64,000 bases of DNA. Source: Tricholoma matsutake (lineage: Eukaryota > Basidiomycota > Agaricomycetes > Agaricales > Tricholomataceae). The notes under the pieces are model-generated. The model did no database searches. It had not been told where the DNA came from and worked only from the letters and a program-made list of their open reading frames with translations. Shown here one piece after another: positions 32,556-43,451 of the stretch. Numbering within the stretch: position 1 is the first letter of the stretch; each line of letters starts with the position of its first letter. The stretch spans positions 9,858,001-9,922,000 of the forward strand of contig AP026544.2 in the NCBI GenBank assembly GCA_026075535.2. Direction: 5' to 3'. The position numbers were made by a program, and so were the translations under genes.

Positions 32556-32879
32556 GGTGGGTGGCTTGTTGTCATTTGTTGCTGTTGTTACCTGTCTGAA
32601 TTTCTTTTTTTTTCTTTTTTTTTTTTGGGGGGGGGGGAGGGGGGGGTTTGGGCGCATCAGTGCGACATGGCATGGGTACAGAAGTTGGTGGGTGCTTACT
32701 AGGCAGGTACCCCCCTTCCGGGGTCTCCTGGCATCCCTCTGCACCCTCCTAGCCCGTGTTGACAGCCTCACATCCCATTTGAATGGGGAGGAGGGGATCG
32801 GGTGGGCGTGGGCATGGGTTGCGCGTTTTTCATCGTGGCAGGTCGTCCCCAGTAGTATACAACCTAAAAAGCAATAAAT

Positions 32880-33285
32880 TACAATTAGTTAGTTTATAAA
32901 AACAAAAAGCAAATGAAAAAACTCACATAGGGCCCAAACGACACGATCTGCATCATTTGGGCCCATGTTGGCTCATTTGCGGGTGGTGGCATCGTTACTA
33001 GTAGATTATAACCTAGAAAATTTAAAAAATGAGTTAGTTAGTTTATTAAAACAAAAACCAAACAAAAAAAACTTATGTAGGGCCCAAACGACGCGATCTG
33101 CATCGTTTGGGCCTGTGTTGGCTCGTTTGCAGGTGGTGGCATCGTTACTAGTAGATTATAACCTAGAAAACTAAAAAAATGAGTTAGTTAGTTTATTAAA
33201 ACAAAAACCAAACAAAAAAAACTTACATAGGGCCCAAATGATGCGATCTGCGTCGTTTGGGCCCGTGTTCCATCCAGTCGGCTCG
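32880..33285. repeat. 150-bp tandem repeat with GGGCCCAAAC hairpins (2.7 units)
   Basis: GGGCCCAAACGA and its inverted partner CGTTTGGGCC recur with exact 150-bp spacing (GGGCCC at 32930, 33080, 33230). Between them are ACCTAGAAAA and GTTAGTTAGTTTATTAAAAC. The same module occurs singly at 6320, 10714, 10930, 24235 and 26700. Confidence 0.8.
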
Positions 33286-33539
33286 TTTGAAGGTGGTGGT
33301 GATGGTGGCATTGGGCATGGGAATGGTGGTGGTGGGTGTGCACACAGTGGTGGTGGTAGAGTGGAGAGGAGGAGGAGGCGGCGTTGGCGACAGTGGTGGT
33401 AGTGGTTGTGAGCTGGCAGTCATGTGTCACGTGTCATGCATATGCATACTTATCAATTATTCCGTTAATGGCTGTGATTAACTATGTACCTTGGTTGGGT
33501 AATAAAAGTATTTAATGTATACCAAAGAATAATTGCTTG

Positions 33540-33600
33540 GTAGCTCAGTGGTTAAGCGTGCTGTTATGTATGCAGACCCAAGGTCGAGAGTTCGATTATT
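33540..33600 (+). ncRNA. tRNA-like Pol III module, copy 2 right arm
   Basis: A box TAGCTCAGTGG (33541-33551) and B box GTTCGATTA (33590-33598), 38 bp apart; the last B-box base departs from the consensus C. It otherwise matches 28800-28870 and points toward the right end of the element. Confidence 0.5.
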
Positions 33601-34038
33601 GATGTGTGTCAAACTTTTATTTGGGAAAGCACATGCATTCCGGTTATTCTGGTTAGTCCGGTTATTCCTGTTATTCTGGTTGTGATGAGTCCGGTCAGAT
33701 TCCAGGGATTCCGGCTGTAAATTGGATCCTTATTCCAACTGGAATTGTGCTGCATAGGGAAAACTACATACAAAAAAAATTCCACCGGATTCCAGAAATT
33801 CCAGAAATTCCGGCCGGACGAACCGGAATCCAACCGGAATAGGTGGGGAGTGTAAAGTACTCGCCTATGCAATGATTCCATTTGACAGGGAACGATTGTA
33901 TTGGCCCACCACTGGTTTTCCTATAGACATCGGCCCATACGGACTTATCATTGGTGCTTGTTCCTGGCGCCAATGATAATTTTGTCCATTGATTACTTAA
34001 TCGTCCAAACATTCTGTATCTACAACTGCATTGAAGTT

Positions 34039-35072
34039 ATGATATCCCACTATACAAACCTCGAATCCATGCCTCACTGGCCATATAAACCTGACCCTGT
34101 TACTGCTGGCAAATTTGCTACCGCATTGAATCAAATAGAAGTCGAGCATCAGAGGAACGCCAATTTCCTAGAGAACCCTCACCCTACAGTCAAACCTACT
34201 GAGTTCCATGAGCAGGCCATTGCTGCTCAACAGGTAGCTCATGATCTCAGCATTCAAGAGAGTACTGTGGGACTACTACCAGCATGGAATGATCTAGCAC
34301 ATGGGCAGGAAGTGCTGTTGTATCGAGCATCACGTCTCTGTGCTGCAATCACTGCATGGATCCTTGCGGTAGATAACGATGAAGACTATGAAGAGTCACG
34401 GTTGGGGTGGGTGTCTGGCCTATTTTTTGAGACTGTAAGTGAACATATTGTGATTGCCAATTATCTGATCACCAATACCAACTTAGAAGGAATTCTTGAT
34501 GGCCACTGGAATTTATGCCTCTATGGGTGGCAGTGCTCCATACACTCCCCCGCTCATCATGGAAGCCATAAAGATGGTATAGGATGGGACTTTGTGGTGC
34601 TCGGAATGCAATGATCCTGAGGGCAAAGATTTTCTGGAACTAGAATACATTCCAGCGATACAAAGGTACTTGAAGGTTGATGCTGATGACCCCACCTGTA
34701 TTGTCGATAGCTATATCAATTCTTGGTGGAGTAAACAGAACGATCTGGAGAACTACGACTCATACCCATTCGCTCCACATGACTTCCTGGTGGTTCATTG
34801 GCCACAGGTGAGTAACATGTTGTTGTCCTTTAATTTATCTTAAGTTTCATCAGATCCAGTTCACCTGGCAAGACCTATGGCCGGTCCCATATGCCGCCGG
34901 TGACCTGGCCAAAATACAATTAATGATGAAGATCTTTGATGACCTGCATTTGACATGGAAAAGGATGACTGAGACGGTCCGAGAAAATGATGCCCAACTT
35001 CAGAAGGACAGGAAATTGTTGGCTTATTGGGAGGATGTGCAGAATCAGGTTAGGGAGCACCTTGACACTTAA
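34039..35072 (+). pseudogene. KDZ cargo ORF A, hypothetical, three exons with one nonsense codon
   Basis: Exons 34039-34434, 34487-34807 and 34854-35072 join in frame (GTAAGT...TTAG and GTGAGT...TCATCAG introns). The protein begins near MPHWPYKPDPVTAGKFATAL, has a helical middle, then DGTLWCSECNDPEGKDFLE, FAPHDFLVVHWPQ and a coiled-coil-like end QKDRKLLAYWEDVQNQVREH. A TAG at 34580-34582 breaks exon 2. I do not recognise the family. The ATG at 34069 is an equally good start. Its 3' end is repeated, inverted, at about 44480-44590. Confidence 0.45.
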
Positions 35073-35560
35073 CAAGTCGTCTATGTAGGAAAAGATAAAC
35101 ATTGTAGTGACCAGCGCCAGTAGTGATAAAGTCACTTGTGGTGATAAGCATCCAAGGTCAAGAGCTAAGTGAATGACCGGCGCCGGTTATTGTAGAACCC
35201 CATGAGCTACGAAAATGTGTATGGGCCCATCCTAAAATAATACAGGGAAATGGGCCCATATGAATGATATGCTCGATGGAATGATTGGGTGGGCCCATGA
35301 CAGTAAAAGGAAAACAGTATGGGCCCACACGACTATAGCGTACAGGACTTGAATTACTGCTGTTATTACAAATCATAAAGAATATATCCTAAAACAGTAC
35401 ATTGTAGTGACCCGCACTGGTAGGGATATACACAGGCATGTAACAGAAGAGAACAATCATTAGTCGAAGACAGTAGTAATGTGCAATGAGAGTAGACATA
35501 GATTAATCCTGACACTGGCTGGAAAGCAACTGTCGCTTGTGTGGCAGTCAGCTATTTCCA
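34975..35560. repeat. Left copy of an internal inverted duplication in the KDZ element
   Basis: Includes GAAAATGATGCCCAACTTCA (end of ORF A), the CCGGCGCCGG palindromes and four TGGGCCCA sites. Blocks of it occur inverted at 43850-44590: 35205-35560 pairs with about 43845-44190, and 34975-35200 with about 44370-44590. The pairing is good enough to read by eye (for example GTAATAACAGCAGTAATTCA against its complement). Confidence 0.75.
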
Positions 35561-35960
35561 AACTGTATCTCTCAGCGCCGGAAAAGGTAAAGGCGGCACT
35601 GGTCATCCACATAGCTCTTAAAAGACTTGTATACTAATTGCAGCCACTGTGCACTACAATATGGATAACAAATGCAGGAATGGTGACATGCTGTATGCTG
35701 TAGGAATGTGGGAGGATAAGGATATGTGCAAAATCAGTACATTGCAGTGACCGGCGCCGGTAGTGATAAAGTCACTGGTGGTGATAAGCATCCAAGTCAA
35801 GAGCAAAGCGAATGACCAGTGCAGAATATATGCTAAAACAGTACATTGGAGTGATGGGTGCCAGAGAAGACAACGTTGTGCCAATCATTCCCATAGCTCT
35901 TAGACTTGTACACTAATCGCCGCCGGTGGTCACTGATAATGAAAAGCAATGACATGCTGT
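35095..35960. promoter_or_regulatory. Cluster of GACCGGCGCCGGT palindromes, left
   Basis: Sites of the form (A/G)TGACCGGCGCCGGT(A/T) occur at about 35103, 35173, 35405, 35745 and 35930, complete or one-sided, several with AGTGATAAAGTCACT beside them. The same palindrome clusters at 44365-45170. Position between the cargo genes suggests transposase-binding or regulatory sites; this is inference. Confidence 0.4.
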
Positions 35961-36214
35961 AAAAGTAAGAAACTATTGACCAATGGGTATCACAAACACC
36001 GCCGGTGTAATTTTACATTGGAAACATCGACAGTAGCTTTGTGAGTATGACCTAGGTAACATGTTAGTATGCTGTGTAGAACAGTCCCATAGTAACCTCT
36101 ACATGGTACCATTGTCATTTACATCGCCATGTTGCCATGTTTCCTCACTGCCTACAGTGCCTATATAATCCTGGAGATGCTTGTTCATAATTTTACATCG
36201 CTCTACAAACCATC

Positions 36215-39200
36215 ATGCCTAGAGGACACACTCGCACCATCATTGGAAGAATCACCCAGATGACTGTCGTTTGCTCCCAGACATTGCGGGGACCCAGGGA
36301 TTGCCTTGTACCAGTTTGGCAAAGTCCTCAGTCAACTCCAAGGCATAAGAAGGCCAAGATAAGTGCACCAGTGTCAGGATCAGCGACCACATCCAACACC
36401 AATATAACATCTCTGATGTCCGATGAACCAATTGAGCATCACACTCTAAATTTCATTGCAGATCTTGATCCCCCCTCTTCAAAGGTGACTTATTATGGCT
36501 ACCACATTTACTATGCTAATATTACCCTCAGACACCTCAAGATTACATCGAAGAATGGTTGCCTAAAAAGGCCATGTATTTGGAAGCACTACTATCCAAT
36601 GAAGTACCTGATTGCATGAAATGCAATTTGTGTGGGGATGATGCTGCTACCTGGCAATGCCGAGACTGTCTTTTCAATCCCATGTTCTGTACTGACTGCT
36701 GCCATGATAACCATGCTTCTAACCCATTTCACCACATCGACTACTGGACAGGTTCCTATTTTGAACCAGCTTGGTTGTTCCAAGTTGGGTTAGTTTTACA
36801 TCTCAGTCACAATGGTGCATCCTGCCCAAGTTACTTTCACCCATCGGTGCCAGATGTGGTTGGACAAGAGGCCGACAATTATGAAGATGATTTGGATGAT
36901 GCAACAGAAGGTGATGGAACCAACAACATCGTCAAGGAGATGAAAAGGTTTACCAGTGTTTATGACCTTGGTCCCACAACTTTCCCAATGCCGATGGATT
37001 GTCACAAATTGACAGTAATCGATGTTTCCAGTGTACATCATATGTGGGTCAAGTGGTGTAATTGCCCTAATTCCCATCAAGAGCAGGAAAATCACTTGTT
37101 GCAATCGGGGCTTTTCCTGGTCAGCTACAAAAATATCAAGACCACGTTCACATTTAAAGTCCTCGATGATGCGCAATTGTCCAATCTGGAATGTAAATCT
37201 TCAGCCTATCAATACTACCAGAAGCTCCGGCGCATGACTTCACCCTTATTTCCTAGTGCCATGGAGGTATGATTGATATACACAGTTGTCAATATCTCTG
37301 ACATCGGTACTTGAGGATCGATACAGGGAGCTTCTCAGGGCAAGCCGGCTATGGCAAATGTTGAAACATTTGAAGTGGAGAGGCCACTGGGGAGAATCAC
37401 AGTCCAGTGCTGGCGGCTCATCGGCGGCTGCAATGCATGGTGTGACTGACATCCCAACATTCTGTGCTGCATGTCCTCAGCCTGGTGTCAATCTGCCAGA
37501 AAATTGGACCGAGGATCCTGACCAGTAAGTCAAATCGCATGAATTGGAATGTATTTAATGTAATCTTACCTCAGAATGGCATACACTCAGACTTTTGTCA
37601 TGGATGGAAACTTCACCGCTGCTCATCAGAAGTGCGAAAATGCTCACCGTGATATTAAGCTCAGTCATGGTGATTTTTTCATGACCAAGCCGAATCACTA
37701 CAAAGCACACCTCACCGTTGCTAAGGAAGTCACAGAGGTAAGATATTTGAAAGACTTTCAGCGTATTTACTAACTCCAAATTAGAAACTGACCTGCAATG
37801 AGCATCATGCTGTAAATGACCGCTTCATCAAATACAAGGGTCTTGATGTAACTGGTGTCGGTGCAACTGCTTGTGGCCGTCATGGTTGCTTCTGCCCCAG
37901 TGCGGTGGTTGACTTCCAAAAAGGGGAACAGTGAGATATCTTCACATTTTGAGAGCATTGTGTAATGTTTTCTAGACAAGCAAACATGGACTATTCTTTA
38001 TCTGAAGCCTTGAAAAACACTAATATCACCAGACTCAAGAAAATCATTTTGATTTATGATATAATGTGCCAGTATTGGAAGAGGCTCAGACTTCGGATGG
38101 AGGAGAGTCAGTATATCCAGCTACCACTTGGCATCACCATTCTGCATGGTATTGGTCTTTTCCATGTCGGTGGCCACGTCTGGCAATGTTTCTCACGCTT
38201 TTCACTGAGCTTCATTCCCGGCGCTGGACAAGTGGATGGAGAACCTTGAATCATTGTGGTCAGTGTTGAATGAAATCTCACCTAGTACCCAAAATGCTAC
38301 CACTTCTGGATGGATTGAAACCTTGGATGATCATATGGGGGATTCCAACTTCAAAAAAATGCAGGACATAGGTGAATACATGTTTGTACCTTGTGCCAGA
38401 TTGACTTGGAACCAGATGTAGTGGTTACCACCACCCACCAATTCAGAGCCACTGTGGCAGGTGAGGAGGAAAGTCGGGTGGACCTATTGCAGTACATGGC
38501 AAACTCAGACCCTGAGGAGATTGCAACCTGGAAAGAATTGGAAAAACAATCTCAGGCAACACGTCTAACCGATCCAGAAGCAATGGACATCTATGATATA
38601 AACCCTGGTCAGGTAGTGGTCACACGAAGCAACCTTCAAATGAACCTTCTAGAGGATGAAGATGAAACTGGTGATGGAAAGGGTGAAACCACCTGGGTTG
38701 CTCTTGGCCTCAAACTTGAGGAAGCCCAGTGCATATCCAGCCATTGCAAAATATTCCTATGCTAACTAGTATCAGACTGGCTCTTCGGACCTTTATATGT
38801 CAACAGTGTTCAGTGTTGTCCAAGGCCAATAAGCTGAAGATTGCAACAAAACAGCAAAACCTTGATACCAGAGTGGATTCCTTCATTGCTAAATCAGAAC
38901 AATTTGTGAACAATGACACATTGGATACACTGCAAAAGCTTAATGACTCACCACCGAGACCAGTACTCCCATCACAAGCTCCCGATTACCAGACTAACTT
39001 GGATGACGATGATCAAAGCAACCCATTTATTACAAGGCCCCCAGTAGCAGCAGTCCATACCGCTGAAACATGCCCATTACCTCTTCCCTCTACATTTGGC
39101 TTTCCACAAATTACTCAGCTTGGTTTGGATTCCCTCACCGAGAAATAGTTGAGATTGAGGGAAGGACAAGCAAACGATGAGCTCCAGGGCATTAGAATGG

Positions 39201-39854
39201 CCCTCGGTGAGAAATCTTTCTTATTCAGAAAGAATTTACGTCTCGCCACCTCCAAGAACAAAAAGGGAAGGGCTTGGTCAAAGGTGCATGCTATTAGCCA
39301 CCGGGTTCAAGGTATACAATGCTGCAAGGGCTGCAATGGTATCATTGGGATGTTCACCTGAGATGCAGTCCAAGTATCAGGTATTGCGCCAGGACAAACT
39401 CAAGATTTCAACTGCCGCGGTGAGGGGTGGTACCAGCAATGCTGAGGGTGGAAGCTGGAGACAGGATTAACCATTGCCATGGTTTTGGACCATTAATGTC
39501 CAAGCCGATGTTGAGGCAAGCGAAATGATGAAAGAATGTAAGTACACCTCAATTCACTTTAATGAGCAACTTCACTATTATTTAGTCTACAGGGTGCACT
39601 GGTTACAGGCGAATGCCAAACATGATAGATGGTTGGAGGAGTTATCAATTACTAGTCATGAAATGGCTTGGATCCCATGTTATTTTCTTCACAGAGCAGA
39701 GGTCTGGGTTAACTGCTTGGAGACTCAGACCTCGCCGGGAGCTGTGGCATATACCAAACGTCAGGTGGTGAACTGGAAAAGGATGGCCACTTCCTCCATG
39801 CATATTTTCAAAGCCATACATCCATGGGTAGGAAATATCTGGGGTTTTGAGTAG
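36215..39854 (+). pseudogene. KDZ transposase with CxC2-type cysteine cluster, frame-broken
   Basis: Exons 36215-36484, 36532-37266, 37316-37524, 37575-37737, 37785-37930 and 37976 onward read in one frame. The cysteine cluster CNLCGDDAATWQCRDC and HIDYWTGSYFEP precede VSSVHHMWVKWCNCP. The catalytic part has MDGNFTAAH (first Asp), CGRHGCFCPSAVVDFQKGE, LIYDIMCQYW (second Asp) and GIGLFHVGGHVWQC. At about 38240 the frame breaks exactly at GQVDGE|LESLWS, which carries the expected Glu. Stops at 39146-39148 and 39468-39470 interrupt the C-terminus (LRLREGQANDELQGIRMAL, then YRVHWLQANAKHDRWLEELS). Transposase of the KDZ clade; this copy is probably inactive. Confidence 0.9.
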
Positions 39855-40915
39855 CCAGGTAATTGGAAGGATGCCATGTTTGGCAGCCTATGTTTATGGG
39901 AAAGACAGGATCAAATTATCTTTGTTGGATGGAAGTAGGAACCATAAGTTACTACAATTAAAAGAACTGGAAGTTACTATACCTTCGTTGCATGGAAGTA
40001 GGCACAAAGGTTAAGGAATAAAAAATAAGTAATATATAAGAAAAAGATCGACCATGCAAGTAAAAGGCCGCATCAAGTGTAGTGTGTGATTTGGGAAGGC
40101 CACATCGGGCGTAGTCACATAATAGGAAAATACCGCATCAATAGGATAATGTCAGCCCTGCTGGATGTGGATGGAAGGGTAATAAAGATGTATGGTGCCA
40201 TTGCCAGGATGCATATCGCCAGCATGTTGTTGTCGTATTCACCTGTGGCTGTGCCGGCAGCGAGGGTGATTGTGTCGGCGATGTGTGTAGCTGTGTCAGC
40301 ACCATGGGAGGGTGTTGGTAGTGTGGGGTGGTCGTAACTCACTGTAACACATACATTGGTATATCAGGTGTTGGTGAGTTGGTGATGCACCATAGGTGGC
40401 TTTGCTGTTGCTGGTGGCTGTGTCAGCGATGTGTGTGGTGTGCCGGCACGGTGGAAGTGTGTAACGGCGGCATAGGTAAATTAGCTCATTGTTTGTGATA
40501 TTCGACCATACTTGCTGCATGTACCCTGCCACCGACATTGTAATTGTGGCCCCACTGACAACACATCCATCTATTGGCGAATGGCTTGAATGGCTTGAAT
40601 GGCTTGAATGGCTCGATTGGAGCCATGACTGAAGACAACAAATGATGGTTTACTAATCTTACCTTTTTTTTATAAAATTCTAAATAATTGGCAGACCACC
40701 CAGCTAATAATACTCCACTACTCACTGTTCTGCTCAGGGACATTGTGATATATTAAGGTGTGGTGAGAGGATTAAAGGTGTTCCGAGTGAAGTCGTGGGT
40801 ATATTAGGGTATATTGAGGCTGAAATATGACCTGTAAATAGTCCTCAGGGACAGTCTGATGCAATATCAAGGTACCTAATGTATTTGCCAGCACAACCTG
40901 TCTACTGCATCCACA
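39855..40915. other. Noncoding spacer in the KDZ element
   Basis: Contains a four-unit GAATGGCTT(G) decamer repeat (about 40579-40617) and GTGTCGG/GTGTGTAG repeats. No gene is supported. Confidence 0.45.
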
Positions 40916-43451
40916 TTGACTATCATGTCTGCCAAGGATGCTGATCAAAGCGGGGAAGACTTTGGCAGCTGTCCTTCAAGTTCTAGTGTGGAATTTCAAC
41001 CAGTTGCCCATAAGTGGTCACCAGCGGAACTGAATGTGCTATGGCAACAAGTGGACGACTGGAAGACATTGAAAAACCGTAAAGTGCAACAACTAACCTT
41101 ACAAGGTGCCATGATGGACTTATTCAATTTACCTGTTAAACCTCCAATGGATGGCCTGCAGGAAGTGAGCAATAAGCCCTTGATGTATATTCTGCTCTTT
41201 GACAAACATGATTATCAGCATATTAGAGCTTGGTACAGACAAAATGCTCACAAACCACCGAAGGCGGCAGTCGGCAAGGTCCCTCCACGGTGCAAAGTAA
41301 TTATCCACCTGTATGGGTCAGAAATAGAGACGGCAATTGGATGGGAGGCTCCAGATCTGGAGAAAGGACGACCAGACTGGATGGCCAAATATTCGCGGCA
41401 ATATGCGAAGGTCAACAAAAGAATCAAAAGAATCTCCAATGATTCAAAGGAAAATGCAAAGATTGAGGCACTTCAGCAACAATGGATGAATACCGGCCCA
41501 CCGTCGGCTGTTCGGCGAAAGTATGTGTATCGCCTGTAATTCAGTAACTTGGCTGAATTGATCTTAGGGATGCCGAGAAAACACTCACAAAGTGTATGAA
41601 TGAATTTCAAAATTTGATGTACCTTGAACTTGGGGTTCGAATGGTTGTGTTGGGTGGATGGGTAAATCCAGCGGGCAAGAGGAAGTGGAGCATGTATGTC
41701 CATTCACCTGGCATTTAACAGCGACTAATGAAGAGTTTGTAGGTTTGAAACAAATAGCTTTCTAGGCAACAATAAGCCAAATTTCATCGCTGATGAACCT
41801 GGGTGGCATGAAAAGCCTATTGCAGACATGTTCGAGGCATACATCGAGGAATATCTCACCGCCGATGAAGAGGAGAAATCAGTGATATGACCTGCTGGTG
41901 GGGCAAAGCCTAAACAAATCCTGGAGACTGGAGTGAAGGGACAGCCACTGCTACTGGCAAACTGTCTTATCCGCCACGGTGACAATGCCCAGTTTTTGAA
42001 TTACCAAAAACAAGTTTTACAGGCATACATTGAAAGGATGTACAGTGAGTGAACCATTTTTTATTAATGAAGATACTGATCCCCAGCAAGATTTAGCTGC
42101 AAGGAGAACCTCCGGTCATGTCCCGTGGCTTGATATTCACACATGGCAATCTGAATTTATCAACCAGGTGGACTATATGCCTCTGCAGAAAGGAGGAAAG
42201 AGCTGCACAACTTCCTCAGCGCCAGGGAGATCACGAGCATCGACTGCAGCGCCAGAAGACTCAGATGAATCACTGGATGAGGAGTTTGTATTATTGTGGG
42301 AACCATAAAAAATGCATAAACATGATATTGAGGCATGTTTTACCCATTGGATGGGAAGGCAGGAAGAAGGAAAGATTGGTTTTGAATTCACAAATGTCCT
42401 TAATTCACAGGAGGGAACACTTTGGCCGGCAGTTTGATTACAAGAACTTACAGACTTGGATGACATGGAGACCGAAGGAACGACAGCAGCTCCACACAAT
42501 CTGCCGAAGCGCAAATGAACCAAAAAGAAAACAAAAGGCAAACAGCCCAAGGCCACCACACAGCAACCCGAAAGTGAGAGTGCACCAGTACCGAAACAAC
42601 AAAAGAAAAAGCAGCAAGCCGCTGGGTTAGCTCCACTGCTACGGGAAAACCTGATGCCACTGGAATGGGACCTTTTGGTCGATCCTATGCTCCAGAAGGC
42701 GCTCATTCCACCTGGCCGATATGTAACAGTGGAGGATCACAATATTCCGGCGATGATGGGTTTGACGACCGGTCCTACAGGAGTCGACATGACAGAGCCT
42801 ACCTACGCTAGCTATCTTGCAGATTTGGAGTGTGGGGGTCATTTAATGAATGGTCCAGTTCCTGCATGGATGGAACATGGTAGTATCCATGATTCCACTG
42901 CACCTGCCCTCCGACCGGCCATTTGGCAAGGTCAAAATTCTCACCAGAACATGACACTAGCTTCATTACCGATGGATACCATCCCTGAGGCAACATCAGT
43001 TGCTTCAACCAATAGTGTAATCCCTGACCACAGAAAGCGTTGGATGAAAACACGATCAAGATCCCATGCTCGCAACACCAATGAAGTGACTACAACACAG
43101 GATGCTGGAACAAGTACACCAGTGGAAGGAAGCAAGGGAAAGTTGAAAAGAGCACAGTCGAATGACCACAGATCCCGTGCTTGCAACACCGATGAAGTGA
43201 CTACAACACAGGATGCTGGAACGAGTACACCAGCGGAAGGAAGCAAGGGAAAGCTGAAAAGAGCATGGTCGAATGACCACAATAGTCGTGGCCGGCGGCC
43301 TAAAAAATCAAAGCCCAGCAACACTGATGTCGAAGTGATGAATGTGACAATGGATCCCGGCCTCCATCCAAAGCCAAGACCAAAAGCTCGTGGAGATGCA
43401 TCCACTGACCCCCAGGATATGTTTGACTTGAGACACCAACATGCACAATAA
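40916..43451 (+). pseudogene. KDZ cargo ORF C, hypothetical multi-exon protein
   Basis: Exon 1 (40916-41519) encodes HKWSPAELNVLWQQVDDWKT, a W-rich helical start. A GTATGT...TTAG intron leads to DAEKTLTKCMNEFQNLMYLE; a further intron leads to KPNFIADEPGWHEKPIADMF. A TGA at 41888-41890 interrupts that exon. Further segments reach MPLEWDLLVDPMLQKALIPP at 42654 and a basic C-terminus with a tandem 32-residue duplication (43070-43261, EVTTTQDAGTSTP twice) and RGRRPKKSKP. Proteins with the KPNFIADxxGW segment recur in agaricomycetes, but I know no function. The basic tail suggests a nuclear, DNA-associated role. Confidence 0.5.

Larger units (their letters stand above)
31520..33854. mobile_element. 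Large TIR element with outward-facing tRNA-like modules, copy 2
   Basis: TACCCTCCCCCACCTATTCC at the left and GGAATAGGTGGGGAGTGTA at the right are inverted. The order matches copy 1: seven 20-bp units, a minus-strand tRNA-like module, CCTCCC/GGGAGG stem-loops, four hairpin cores, a poly-T/poly-G tract (32603-32648), a 150-bp tandem repeat, a plus-strand tRNA-like module and an ATTCC-rich arm. It lacks the hAT element seen in copy 1. No protein gene. Confidence 0.65.

Noticed and set aside
32062..32877. ORFs of 110-190 codons around the poly-T/poly-G tract
   Set aside because: They span four hairpin cores and a homopolymer tract, and the repeated NCSWGG/HEQLLVRLG peptides come from the repeat unit.
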